64,000 nucleotides of DNA. It comes from Pseudomonas sp. (GTDB taxonomy: Bacteria; Pseudomonadota; Gammaproteobacteria; Pseudomonadales; Pseudomonadaceae). The stretch is from positions 62,001-126,000 of the forward strand of contig NZ_JAUYGD010000067.1 of the NCBI RefSeq assembly GCF_030690725.1, written 5' to 3'. Position 1 is the first letter of the stretch. Every line of letters begins with the position of its first letter. Positions 29,391-36,991 of this stretch are shown here, in pieces. The position numbers were made by a program, and so were the translations under genes. Below the pieces are notes generated by a model that saw nothing but the letters and a program-made list of their open reading frames with translations, did no database searches and had not been told where the DNA came from.

Positions 29391-29405
29391 AGGGTAGGGC
29401 GGGGG

Positions 29406-30185
29406 TCAGTCCTGGGGGTGGTCGCGAAGGAAAACCAGGGTGTCGGTTTTCGAGTTTTCCGCCGAGTAGCGGTAGCCCTCGTAGGTGAAATCCTTGAGGC
29501 CGGCCGGGTTGGTCAGACGCTCCTTGATCACATAGCGCGCCATCAGACCGCGGGCTTTTTTCGCGTAGAAGCTGATGATCTTGTACTGGCCGTTCTTCAG
29601 GTCCTTGAATTCGGTGTCGATGATCCGCGCATTCAACGCCTTGCGTTTCACCGCGCTGAAGTATTCGTTGGACGCCAGATTGAGCAGCACCTCGTCGCCC
29701 TGAGCGGCCAGCGCTTCATTCAGCCAGCCACTGATGCGTTCGCCCCAGAAGTCATAGAGGTTATTGCCACGCGGGTTGGCCAGCTTGGTGCCCATTTCCA
29801 GGCGATAGGGCTGCATCAGATCGAGCGGGCGCAGTACGCCGTACAGGCCGGAAAGCATACGCAGGTGGGTTTGCGCGAAGTCGAAGTCGGCCTCGCTGAA
29901 ATCCTCGGCATTAAGCCCGGTGTACACGTCGCCCTTGAATGCCAACAGCGCCTGCTTGGCGTTGGACGGATTAAACGGCCGCTCCCAGCTGCCGAAACGC
30001 GCGGCGTTAAGGCCGGCGAGTTTGTCCGAGAGGTGCATCAGCTCGGCGATCTGCGCCGGGGTGAAGTCGCGCAGCTGCTGGATCAGGTCCTGGGCGTGGT
30101 CGAGGTGTTCGGGCTGGGTAAAGCGCGGGGTCGCAGGCGGCGTCTCGTAATCGAGGGTCTTGGCCGGGGAAATCACCATCAACAT
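29406..30185 (-). CDS. yaaA: Peroxide stress protein YaaA
   Basis: The 259-residue protein matches the YaaA/DUF328 family in length and in the start [13 protein letters not shown], the internal [19 protein letters not shown] and the C-terminal [13 protein letters not shown] blocks. In E. coli YaaA limits free iron and DNA damage during hydrogen peroxide stress and binds DNA. The ATG at 30185 has CAGGAG 8 bp upstream. It is encoded upstream of algD on the same strand, but about 600 bp and a hairpin separate them, so cotranscription is unlikely. Confidence 0.95.
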   Translation of the reverse strand: MLMVISPAKTLDYETPPATPRFTQPEHLDHAQDLIQQLRDFTPAQIAELMHLSDKLAGLNAARFGSWERPFNPSNAKQALLAFKGDVYTGLNAEDFSEADFDFAQTHLRMLSGLYGVLRPLDLMQPYRLEMGTKLANPRGNNLYDFWGERISGWLNEALAAQGDEVLLNLASNEYFSAVKRKALNARIIDTEFKDLKNGQYKIISFYAKKARGLMARYVIKERLTNPAGLKDFTYEGYRYSAENSKTDTLVFLRDHPQD

Positions 30186-30280
30186 AAGCTGTGCTCCTGA
30201 AAGTCTGCGGCGATTTTAGGCCGAGCGGTGGTCGCGGCTCTAGCTATTATGCCGATGGATTGTTTTGTGACCTGCTGGGC

Positions 30281-30348
30281 GTAGGAGCGGGCCATGCCCG
30301 CGATGTAGTTTGCACGCGGCCATTTTCGCGGCCATGGGCCGCTCCTAC
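30281..30348. repeat. Palindromic intergenic repeat, family C
   Basis: GTAGGAGCGG (30281-30290) and its mirrored arm CCGCTCCTAC at the right end enclose further complementary GCCATG/CATGGC pieces. This GTAGGAGCGGG-type element is common between Pseudomonas genes. It lies between divergent yaaA and the metal exporter gene. Confidence 0.8.
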
Positions 30349-30368
30349 TGATCGTTCTGGCTAGGCGC

Positions 30369-30400
30369 TTGACCCAGGGGCCGCCACGGGGTTGTAGTCT
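30369..30400 (+). promoter_or_regulatory. MerR-type promoter with operator dyad
   Basis: TTGACC (30369-30374) and TAGTCT (30395-30400) are separated by an overlong 20-bp spacer, the hallmark of promoters activated by MerR-family metal sensors. The spacer overlaps a 21-bp dyad, ACCC to GGGT (30372-30392), with 8 of 10 symmetric pairs. It drives the cation efflux gene. No merR-like gene is nearby, so the regulator would act in trans. Confidence 0.55.
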
Positions 30401-30429
30401 GCCCAGGTCGAATCCTCCAAGGAGCTGCC

Positions 30430-31434
30430 ATGACCGCCTGCAATCACTCGCGCTGGGAACCGTCCCACGATTACCGTCCACTGGAAACCACTGCTGAGCG
30501 TCAGGCCTGGCGCGTTGCTGCGCTGACCGGGGCAACCATGCTGGTGGAGATTGTCGCCGGCTATGCGTTCAACTCCATGGCCTTGCTCGCCGATGGCTGG
30601 CACATGGCCTCGCATATGCTCGCCATCGGCCTGACTGCGCTGGCCTACCTGCTGGCGCGGCGCTACGCCCACGACCCACGTTTTGCCTTTGGCACCTGGA
30701 AGGTCGAGGTGCTGGCGGGTTTTGCCAGCTCACTGATGTTGCTGGTCGTAGTGGCGATGCTAGCCTTCGAGTCCTTCTGGCGTTTGTTGCAGCCCCAGGT
30801 AATCGCATTCGAGATGGCCCTGTGGGTGGCGGTGATCGGCTTGCTGGTCAACCTGGTCTCCGCCTGGTTACTGCGCGATAGCCATGATCACGGTCATGCT
30901 CACGGCCAGGGTCATAGCCACGCCGGCGCACATGATCATGCCGATCACGATCACGATCACGATCACGATCACGCAGCGCCAGCGGGCAAGGACCTTAATC
31001 GCCATGCCGCCTTTATCCATGTACTGGCAGATGCGCTGACCTCGGTGGCGGCCATCGTCGCCTTGCTTGGCGGCTTGCTGTTGGGCTGGGATTGGCTCGA
31101 CCCGCTGATGGGGGTGATCGGTGCGGTAATTATCGCGGTATGGGCCAAGGGCCTGTTGATCGAGACCGGCAAGGTACTGCTCGATCGCGAGATGGACAGC
31201 CCGGTGGTCGAGCGCGTGCGCACTGCTTTGGCCCAGGAGGTGGACACCGAACTGGCCGACCTGCACCTCTGGCGTGTGGGCCGGGCGCAGTTCGCCTGCA
31301 TCGTCAGCGTGGTGACCCATGGCAATGGTTCGGCAGATCGCTATAAGGCACGGCTGGCGGGGATTGCGGAGTTGGTGCATGTGACCGTGGAGGTCAATCG
31401 CTGTGCCGATGAGCACGGGGCGGAGCGGGGCTGA
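30430..31434 (+). CDS. dmeF: CDF-family metal exporter, DmeF-like (Co/Ni/Zn)
   Basis: The 334-residue inner-membrane protein has six transmembrane segments and the CDF metal site LLADGWHMASHM, with a second HVLADALTSV in the other half. A long cytoplasmic loop between them is very rich in His and Asp (HDHGHAHGQGHSHAG, then a run of DH pairs), which fits DmeF-type cobalt/nickel exporters more than plain zinc CzcD. It exchanges divalent metal for protons. The DH run is encoded by five exact GATCAC repeats. ATG 30430 has AAGGAG 7 bp upstream and a MerR-type promoter before it. Confidence 0.85.
   Translation: MTACNHSRWEPSHDYRPLETTAERQAWRVAALTGATMLVEIVAGYAFNSMALLADGWHMASHMLAIGLTALAYLLARRYAHDPRFAFGTWKVEVLAGFASSLMLLVVVAMLAFESFWRLLQPQVIAFEMALWVAVIGLLVNLVSAWLLRDSHDHGHAHGQGHSHAGAHDHADHDHDHDHDHAAPAGKDLNRHAAFIHVLADALTSVAAIVALLGGLLLGWDWLDPLMGVIGAVIIAVWAKGLLIETGKVLLDREMDSPVVERVRTALAQEVDTELADLHLWRVGRAQFACIVSVVTHGNGSADRYKARLAGIAELVHVTVEVNRCADEHGAERG
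30943..30972 (+). repeat. GATCAC hexanucleotide tandem repeat inside dmeF
   Basis: Five perfect head-to-tail copies of GATCAC encode the Asp-His run in the cytoplasmic loop. The unit is six bases, so copy-number changes keep the reading frame and add or remove DH pairs. Confidence 0.95.
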
Positions 31435-31735
31435 ATGGAAAAATCTGCGCAGCTCGAAAGCCGGTGCGACTTCCGACTTTAACGGCGCTTGCGTGGTGCG
31501 CCAAGCGCTATTTGTCGCTCCGATAAATAAACCTGAAAAACTCAAAAAATACGTTTTTCTGTCATCTTTTTTGGAGTATCTAAAAGGCAAGACCGCCGAA
31601 CCCTGCAGACAGGTGGCGGCCATTGGCCCTCACCTTTTTGCAGCCTTCTCAGCCCCGGCACTGAGGAGTCGACGGCCCCTCCGCGGCGCAGACTCGCCCC
31701 TGCGTTGCTTGGCTACTACAAGAAGGTGACCGAGT
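31435..31735. other. Non-coding gap between dmeF and phoH
   Basis: No gene is convincing here. It holds an inverted repeat GCGCTTG/CAAGCGC (31485-31508) that may end dmeF transcription, then an AT-rich stretch around 31520-31590 where a promoter for phoH could lie, then GC-rich DNA. The phoH ribosome site AAGAAGGTG is near 31720-31728. Confidence 0.4.
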
Positions 31736-33127
31736 ATGGATGACCACGGACGCTCCAAGCCCACCGCCCCAACCCTGTACGCCCTCGATACCAATGTGCT
31801 GATCCACGACCCCAACGCGTTGCTGAATTTTCAGGAGCACCACGTTGCCATCCCGATGACCGTACTGGAGGAGCTGGACAAGCTTAAAACCGGCAAACAG
31901 GGCGTGGCCGCCGAGTGCCGCCAGGCCATCCGTCTGATCGACAAGATTCTCGGTAGCGCCAACCCCGAAGAAGTGGAACACGGCGTCGCCATCCAGCGCG
32001 ACAAGAGCGGCCCTTGCGGCTTTCTGTCGATTCTTATGAGCAAGAGCGCCACCCCGGTCACCTGGCTGCCGGAAGACCTCAACGACAACAAGATCATCAA
32101 CCAGCTGGTCGAGCTGAAGTCCCGCCGCCCCGGTCTCAACGTGGTGCTGGTGACCAAAGACATCAACATGCGCCTCAAGGCGCGCGCCTGTGGCATCGAC
32201 TCCGAGGATTACCACACCGACCAACTGGTCGACGACGTGTCGCTGCTGTCGCAGGGTTACCACAACATGGACGGCTCCTTCTGGGATCGTGTGAATAAGG
32301 TGGAAACCCGCCAGGATCACGGCCGTACCTGGCATCGCGTGCAACTCACCGACAACCTGCCAGCGGTGCACGTCAACGAGTTCATCATCGACGAGCAGGG
32401 CTTTGTCGGCTGGATCAAGGGCATCAAGCACGGCGAACTGCTGATTCTCGACATGCACCAGGAACCCTTGATGCATCAGGAAGCCTGGGGCCTGCGGCCA
32501 CGGGATATCTACCAGTCACTGGCGCTGTTTGCCTTGCTCGATCCGGATATCCACCTGGTCAACCTGTCCGGCGCGGCCGGTTCCGGTAAAACCATCCTGG
32601 CCCTGGCGGCGGCCATCGAACAGACCATGGTCAGCAAGCGCTACCGGCGCATCATCGCCACCCGCAGCGTGCAGGGGCTGGATCAGGAGATCGGTTTCCT
32701 GCCCGGCACCGAAGCCGAGAAGATGGAGCCCTGGCTTGGCGCGATCACCGACAACCTTGAAGCCCTGCATATGGACGACGAGAACACCCACGGCAGCGTC
32801 GACTACATCCTGCAAAAGGTCCCGTTGCAGTTCAAATCCCTCAACTACATCCGTGGCCGTAGCTTCCAGCAGAGCCTGATCCTGATCGACGAATGCCAGA
32901 ACCTCACCCCGCACCAGATGAAAACCATCATCACCCGTGCCGGCAGCGGTTCCAAGGTGGTGTGCCTGGGTAACCTGGCGCAGATCGATACCCCTTACTT
33001 GTCAGCGCCCAGCTCGGGCCTGACCTACCTGACGGAGCGCTTTAAAGACTTCGAGCACGGCGTGCACATCACCCTGCAGGGTGTGCCGCGCTCGATCCTC
33101 GCCGAGTACGCCGAAACCCATATGTAA
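31736..33127 (+). CDS. PIN-PhoH ATPase/RNase-like protein (YlaK family)
   Basis: The 463-residue protein has an N-terminal PIN nuclease domain (LYALDTNVLIHDP with acidic residues following) and a C-terminal PhoH ATPase domain. Walker A GAAGSGKTILA lies near residue 283 and the Walker B-like LILIDECQNL further on. PhoH2-type proteins combine RNA unwinding and cleavage. The role in pseudomonads is not known. It directly precedes moaC, an arrangement seen in several Pseudomonas genomes, but a terminator-like hairpin separates them. Confidence 0.92.
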   Translation: MDDHGRSKPTAPTLYALDTNVLIHDPNALLNFQEHHVAIPMTVLEELDKLKTGKQGVAAECRQAIRLIDKILGSANPEEVEHGVAIQRDKSGPCGFLSILMSKSATPVTWLPEDLNDNKIINQLVELKSRRPGLNVVLVTKDINMRLKARACGIDSEDYHTDQLVDDVSLLSQGYHNMDGSFWDRVNKVETRQDHGRTWHRVQLTDNLPAVHVNEFIIDEQGFVGWIKGIKHGELLILDMHQEPLMHQEAWGLRPRDIYQSLALFALLDPDIHLVNLSGAAGSGKTILALAAAIEQTMVSKRYRRIIATRSVQGLDQEIGFLPGTEAEKMEPWLGAITDNLEALHMDDENTHGSVDYILQKVPLQFKSLNYIRGRSFQQSLILIDECQNLTPHQMKTIITRAGSGSKVVCLGNLAQIDTPYLSAPSSGLTYLTERFKDFEHGVHITLQGVPRSILAEYAETHM

Positions 33128-33137
33128 AGGTGTGACT

Positions 33138-33164
33138 ACCCTGCAGCCTTGAGTGCTGCAGGGT
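33138..33164 (+). terminator. Terminator-like hairpin after phoH
   Basis: ACCCTGCAGC (33138-33147) and GCTGCAGGGT (33155-33164) form a perfect 10-bp stem with a 7-nt loop, followed by GTTT. It starts 10 bp after the stop codon. Confidence 0.65.
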
Positions 33165-33172
33165 GTTTACCT

Positions 33173-33275
33173 GTAGCCCGGATGCAATCCGGGGATCACT
33201 ACAAACCGTAGGATGGGTGATAACCCCGCAATCGCAGCGATGGGTTGTCACCTACGCGGCCCGCCCCATCCTACG
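33173..33275. repeat. Two palindromic repeats between phoH and moaC
   Basis: GTAGCCCGGATGCAATCCGG at 33173-33192 is a fragment of a CCGGAT..ATCCGG-type repeat. A family B copy, CGTAGGATGGG (33207-33217) to CCCATCCTACG (33265-33275), follows. A TACAAT -10-like hexamer at 33343-33348 further downstream could start moaC transcription. Confidence 0.75.
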
Positions 33276-33375
33276 TGCTGGTGCATAACCTCCCGTCTGA
33301 ATCCCCTGGCATTCACAGGTGCCGAAACCTGACCCCTGGGTTTACAATCGCCGGACACTTGCCTGGAGCCTGTCC

Positions 33376-33852
33376 GTGTTAACCCATCTCGATTCCCAAG
33401 GCCGCGCCAATATGGTCGACGTCAGCGACAAAGCTCAGACCGTCCGTGAAGCCGTGGCTGAAGCCTTGGTGCGCATGCGCCCAGAAACCCTGCAGATGAT
33501 TGCCCAGGGCGATCACCCCAAGGGCGATGTGTTCGCCGTGGCACGTATCGCCGGCATTCAGGCAGCGAAGAAAACCAGCGACCTGATTCCGCTGTGCCAC
33601 CCGCTGATGCTCACCAGCGTCAAGGTTGAGCTGACGCCTGAAGGGGCGGATGCCGTGCGCATCACCGCGCGCTGCAAGCTGACTGGGCAGACTGGCGTGG
33701 AGATGGAAGCCCTGACCGCCGCCAGCGTCGCCGCGCTGACCATCTATGACATGTGCAAGGCGGTGGATCGCGGCATGGTGATTGAAAGTGTGCGTCTGCT
33801 GGAGAAAGTCGGCGGGAAAAGTGGGCACTTCAAGGCCGAGGACGAAGCATGA
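33376..33852 (+). CDS. moaC: Cyclic pyranopterin monophosphate synthase MoaC
   Basis: The 158-residue protein has the MoaC signatures NMVDVSDK, a conserved LIPLCHPL and a C-terminal MCKAVDRGM with the catalytic Lys/Asp. MoaC, with MoaA, turns GTP into cyclic pyranopterin monophosphate, the first stage of molybdenum cofactor synthesis. The open frame extends to 33319, but GTG 33376 has GGAG 7 bp upstream and gives the usual N-terminus (LTHLDSQG). Its stop overlaps the moaD ATG. Confidence 0.96.
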   Translation: MLTHLDSQGRANMVDVSDKAQTVREAVAEALVRMRPETLQMIAQGDHPKGDVFAVARIAGIQAAKKTSDLIPLCHPLMLTSVKVELTPEGADAVRITARCKLTGQTGVEMEALTAASVAALTIYDMCKAVDRGMVIESVRLLEKVGGKSGHFKAEDEA

Positions 33853-34091
33853 TCCGCGTGCAGTATTTCGCCCGTTATCGCGAAGCCCTGGGTCTGGATG
33901 GCGAGCAGCTTAGCGGCGAGTTCGCCAGCCTTGATCAGTTGCGCCAGCACCTGCTGAGTCGCGGCGGCGTGTGGGATGTGCTGGCCGAGCAGAACCTGAT
34001 GTGCGCGCGCAATCAGGAACTGTGCAGCCTGGATGAGCCGCTGGCAGCTGGCGACGAAGTGGCGTTTTTCCCCACTGTGACCGGCGGTTGA
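33849..34091 (+). CDS. moaD: Molybdopterin synthase sulfur carrier subunit MoaD
   Basis: The 80-residue ubiquitin-like protein ends in the required Gly-Gly (TVTGG), which is adenylated and thiocarboxylated before sulfur transfer. The start overlaps the moaC stop (ATGA), so the two are translationally coupled. MoaD pairs with MoaE to form molybdopterin synthase. The length and final motif are typical. Confidence 0.95.
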   Translation: MIRVQYFARYREALGLDGEQLSGEFASLDQLRQHLLSRGGVWDVLAEQNLMCARNQELCSLDEPLAAGDEVAFFPTVTGG

Positions 34092-34102
34092 GCATGTTGT
34101 CG

Positions 34103-34124
34103 TCGCGGCTAAAGCCCCTCCCAC
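34103..34124. repeat. Half palindromic repeat between moaD and moaE
   Basis: TCGCGGCTAAAGCCCCTCCC starts at 34103 and continues with AC. It looks like one arm of a common Pseudomonas GTAGGAGGGGCTTTAGCCGCGA-type repeat. The partner arm is absent. Confidence 0.5.
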
Positions 34125-34137
34125 AGAGAGCATTTGC

Positions 34138-34596
34138 ATGAGCATCCGCGTCCAGTCGCAACCCTTCGATCCGGGCGTTGAGCTCAACGCCCTGCACGCC
34201 GCCAACCTGGGTATTGGCGCGGTGGTCAGCTTTGTCGGCTATGTGCGCGACTTTAATGAAGGCCGCGAAGTTGGCGGCATGTTTCTCGAACACTTCCCCG
34301 GCATGACCGAAAAGGCCCTGGGCAAGATTGCCGAGGAAGCCGCCCAGCGCTGGCCGTTGCTGGGGATCGAGATCATCCACCGTATCGGCCGCCTGGAACC
34401 GGGCGAGCCGATTGTGTTTGTCGGCACCACCAGCGCCCACCGTCAGGCAGCCTTCGATGCCTGCAACTTCGTGATGGACTACCTGAAAACCCGCGCGCCG
34501 TTCTGGAAGAAGGAAGACACCGCCGAAGGCCCGCGCTGGGTTGAAGGGCGTTGCTCAGATCAGGCTGCGGCTGAGCGCTGGAAACAGCAACCTTAA
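34138..34596 (+). CDS. moaE: Molybdopterin synthase catalytic subunit MoaE
   Basis: The 152-residue protein shows the MoaE pattern. It has GAVVSFVGYVRD near the N-terminus, RIGRLEPGEPIVFVGT in the middle, and KTRAPFWKKE with the active-site lysines toward the end. With MoaD it inserts two sulfurs into cyclic pyranopterin monophosphate. It follows moaD after 46 bp, a gap mostly filled by a half repeat. It is the last gene of the moaCDE operon here. Confidence 0.96.
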   Translation: MSIRVQSQPFDPGVELNALHAANLGIGAVVSFVGYVRDFNEGREVGGMFLEHFPGMTEKALGKIAEEAAQRWPLLGIEIIHRIGRLEPGEPIVFVGTTSAHRQAAFDACNFVMDYLKTRAPFWKKEDTAEGPRWVEGRCSDQAAAERWKQQP

Positions 34597-34755
34597 GCAC
34601 GTTTTCTACATGTCGCCTGCGCTGATCGTTCAGTCGCAGCGATGACTGTTGCCCGGTTGACGGTTTGTACATATAAGTCCAGTATGGAATTTAAAGTATA
34701 AATCGAGACTGGCATATGACCCGTCCACGCGTGCTACCCAGCCATCGCTTTTCGC

Positions 34756-34771
34756 TCAGGTGTACACCTGA
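34756..34771. promoter_or_regulatory. Perfect 16-bp palindrome upstream of amino-acid binding protein gene
   Basis: TCAGGTGTACACCTGA is fully self-complementary with no loop, as expected for a dimeric repressor site rather than an RNA hairpin. It lies 103 bp before the binding-protein ATG in a 277-bp gap with no convincing gene. The binding protein is unknown. Confidence 0.5.
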
Positions 34772-34873
34772 CGCGCCTTTCTTCTGTCTTGCAGCAACCG
34801 TCGTTGTCCGCTCTTCCTGCGCAGCAATGCCAGGTGGCGTGGGCCTGTCCATCCCTCAGCAGGAATCCACAGC

Positions 34874-35650
34874 ATGAAGAAAATCGTCCTGGCGGGCGGC
34901 ATCGCCCTGAGTCTGATCGCCTCCAGTCTGTTCGCCGCAGACAAACCCTTGCGTCTGGGTATTGAGGCCGCCTATCCACCCTTTGCCTATAAAGAGGCCA
35001 GCGGGCAGATCGCCGGTTTTGACGTGGATATCGGCAATGCCCTGTGCGCCGAGATGAAGACCGAGTGCCAATGGGTCGAGCAGGAGTTCGATGGCCTGAT
35101 TCCCTCGCTCAAGGTGAAGAAGGTCGACGCCATTCTGTCGTCCATGACCATCACTGATGAGCGGCGCAAGTCGGTGGATTTCACCGGCAAGTACTACTAC
35201 AGCCCGGCGCGTCTGGTGATGAAGGCCGGTAGCGAGGTTGCCGCCGATTTCAGCAACCTCAAGGGCAAGCGCATCGGCGTGCAGCGTTCGAGCACCACCG
35301 ACCGCTTCGCCAGCGAAGTGCTGGCCGCGCAAGGGGTTGAAGTGGTGCGTTACAGCTCGCAGAACGAAATCTACCTGGACATGATTTCCGCGCGTCTGGA
35401 CGGCACCCTGGCCGACGCCATTCCGGTGGATGAAGGCTTTCTGAAAACCGATAACGGCAAGGGCTTCGCCTTCGTCGGCCCGGCCTTTACCGACCCGAAA
35501 TACTTCGGTGAAGGCGCCGGCATCGCCGTGCGCAAGGGCGATGCGCAACTGCTGGGCAAGCTCAACGACGCTATCCAGGCGATTCGCGCCAGCGGTGAGT
35601 ACCAGAAGATTCAGGCCAAGTACTTCACCTTCGATATCTACGGCGACTGA
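34874..35650 (+). CDS. Periplasmic amino-acid binding protein of ABC transporter (HisJ/ArgT family)
   Basis: The 258-residue protein has a signal peptide (MKKIVLAGG to LFAADKP) and the type 3 solute-binding fold with LRLGIEAAYPPFAYKE, GFDVDIGNALC and the IPSLKVKKVDAI.SSM..T.ERRK stretch. It resembles lysine/arginine/ornithine or histidine binding proteins. No permease or ATPase genes lie next to it, so it is an orphan that probably shares a membrane complex encoded elsewhere. The exact ligand is uncertain. A strong terminator follows directly. Confidence 0.88.
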   Translation: MKKIVLAGGIALSLIASSLFAADKPLRLGIEAAYPPFAYKEASGQIAGFDVDIGNALCAEMKTECQWVEQEFDGLIPSLKVKKVDAILSSMTITDERRKSVDFTGKYYYSPARLVMKAGSEVAADFSNLKGKRIGVQRSSTTDRFASEVLAAQGVEVVRYSSQNEIYLDMISARLDGTLADAIPVDEGFLKTDNGKGFAFVGPAFTDPKYFGEGAGIAVRKGDAQLLGKLNDAIQAIRASGEYQKIQAKYFTFDIYGD

Positions 35651-35666
35651 GCCGTCCGGCAATGAG

Positions 35667-35690
35667 AAAACCGCGCGCTGGCGCGGTTTT
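35667..35690. terminator. Bidirectional rho-independent terminator
   Basis: AAAACCGCGC (35667-35676), loop GCTG, GCGCGGTTTT (35681-35690): a perfect 10-bp stem with a T-run on both strands. It sits between the convergent binding protein and diguanylate cyclase genes and overlaps the last bases after the cyclase stop. Confidence 0.9.
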
Positions 35691-36860
35691 CTAGCTAGGC
35701 GCAGCCACCTTCACGCGATTACGGCCATCTTGCTTGGCGCTGTACAGCGCGCGGTCACTGGCCACATAGAGGCTGTCGTAAGTGCCTGACTGGCCTGCGT
35801 CCAGATAGCTCATGCCGATGCTTACGGTGACGGCAACGTCTTTACCGTCCACCTCCTGTAACTGCGTCTCCACCAGCTGGCGCAGCTTCTCGGCGATCTG
35901 CAGCCCCTGCTCGCGGTCGCAGTTCACCAGCAATAACATGAACTCCTCACCACCCAGACGTGCCAGGCTGTCGAGGCCTCGTACCTGGCTGGAAAGTAGC
36001 GCAGCGATGCGCTTGATAACGACATCGCCCAGTGGATGACCGAAGCGGTCGTTGACGGTCTTGAAATGATCGAGATCGAGCAGCAGCAAGCACAATGGCT
36101 GTTGCGTGCGCTGACAACGCAGCAATTCACGCTCGACGATGCCATTAAACGCGCGGCGATTGAGCAGGCCGCTCAGTGGGTCATGTTCGGCAAGGTAGCT
36201 GAGTTTGTGGTTCTGCTCTTCAAGCAGCTGTGCCTGGTCTTGCAGCCGCTGTTTCTGGGTGTTGATCTGTACGAAGTTGCTCCACTGCAACCACGCCAAC
36301 AGCAGGCCAATGGAGCAACTGGATAGACCATTGACTTGATTGCTCAACAAGACCGCTGGGGTGCTCTGGGTTTGTTGGATGCCAAACAGAAACAGCGCCA
36401 GGGTCAGGCTAAACAGCCAAAGGGCGGAAAGTGGGCGGTGCAAAAAAACCAGCGCCGTCAAGCTACACCCCACCAGTAGCGGGGTGATATTGCTGGTGAC
36501 TAATTGATCGATAGCGCTAATCAGAGCGGCGAAGCACAGCGTGCCGAGTACCGCCACGTTGACGCTGATCTGGCGTAAGCGAACTAACTCTGGCCGGGAG
36601 GCTAAATACCAAGCCGCTAACGCCAGCGCCCCGAAGAACACCAACATGCCGGTGTGCGCGGCGAGAATGCCCTGCCGCCATAAGGCTTCATTGGCGGACT
36701 CGGGCTGTCGTTGCCAGAACAGCCAGATGTGCATCAGGTTGAGGGGTGGAATCCAGGGCGCAGCAAGCCGCAGGCGCCGTATGTTTTGCTCAAGCAACTG
36801 TGGCGCAAAGGCTCGGTTCTTTTCAGCAATGGTTTGCCAGTTAATACGCCAAGCACGCAA
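35691..36860 (-). CDS. Membrane-bound diguanylate cyclase (GGDEF)
   Basis: The protein, about 389 residues from the chosen start, has a poorly conserved N-terminal part, about six transmembrane helices (roughly residues 65-195), a short coiled coil (KQRLQDQAQLLEEQN) and a GGDEF domain. The active site is GGEEF (about 303-307), with the product-inhibition I-site RGLD five residues before it, so it should make c-di-GMP with feedback control. Alginate polymerisation by Alg44 needs this messenger, but a direct link is not shown. The start is uncertain. TTG 36860 has AAAGGAG 9 bp upstream, while the frame is open to 36980. Confidence 0.88.
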   Translation of the reverse strand: MRAWRINWQTIAEKNRAFAPQLLEQNIRRLRLAAPWIPPLNLMHIWLFWQRQPESANEALWRQGILAAHTGMLVFFGALALAAWYLASRPELVRLRQISVNVAVLGTLCFAALISAIDQLVTSNITPLLVGCSLTALVFLHRPLSALWLFSLTLALFLFGIQQTQSTPAVLLSNQVNGLSSCSIGLLLAWLQWSNFVQINTQKQRLQDQAQLLEEQNHKLSYLAEHDPLSGLLNRRAFNGIVERELLRCQRTQQPLCLLLLDLDHFKTVNDRFGHPLGDVVIKRIAALLSSQVRGLDSLARLGGEEFMLLLVNCDREQGLQIAEKLRQLVETQLQEVDGKDVAVTVSIGMSYLDAGQSGTYDSLYVASDRALYSAKQDGRNRVKVAAPS

Positions 36861-36936
36861 TGCCCATAACTCCTTTAACGGTATCAGTGCAGGGCCCAGA
36901 GAGTTCGAGCCTTGTTGATAGACGTTACACAAGTTC

Positions 36937-36970
36937 AGCCTGCCGGGCGACTGAGTTATCCCGGCAGGCT
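36937..36970 (-). terminator. Hairpin after the aminotransferase gene
   Basis: AGCCTGCCGGG (36937-36947) and CCCGGCAGGCT (36960-36970) are perfect 11-bp arms with a 12-nt loop, 22 bp after the aminotransferase stop. No clear T-run follows, so it may be a weak terminator before the cyclase gene. Confidence 0.6.
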
Positions 36971-36991
36971 GTGGGCACACTAGAACAGGCT

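Larger units (their letters stand above)
28805..29405. promoter_or_regulatory. algD upstream control region
   Basis: About 600 bp without a gene lie between yaaA and algD, markedly richer in A+T than the flanks. Long upstream regions are usual for algD, which in P. aeruginosa is bound by AlgR, AmrZ, AlgB and AlgU-RNA polymerase. Visible elements are a hairpin GGTAGCG-TGG-CGCTACC (28916-28932), a dyad CCGGAT-ATAG-ATCCGG (29081-29096), a 12-bp inverted repeat (29135-29172) and a candidate AlgU promoter at 29010-29037. AlgR-like half sites are CCGTCCGTC (29184-29192) and CCGTTCTGT (28959-28967). All protein assignments are inferred. Confidence 0.7.

Noticed and set aside
31403..31729. 108-codon plus-strand frame between dmeF and phoH
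   Set aside because: It begins inside dmeF in another frame, has no ribosome site, and reads through AT-rich and GC-rich non-coding sequence without a motif.
34716..34877. 53-codon frame ending in an ATGA overlap with the amino-acid binding protein gene
   Set aside because: The overlap is suggestive, but the ribosome site is weak, the sequence has no recognisable fold and it contains the palindrome at 34756. I cannot support it as a gene.
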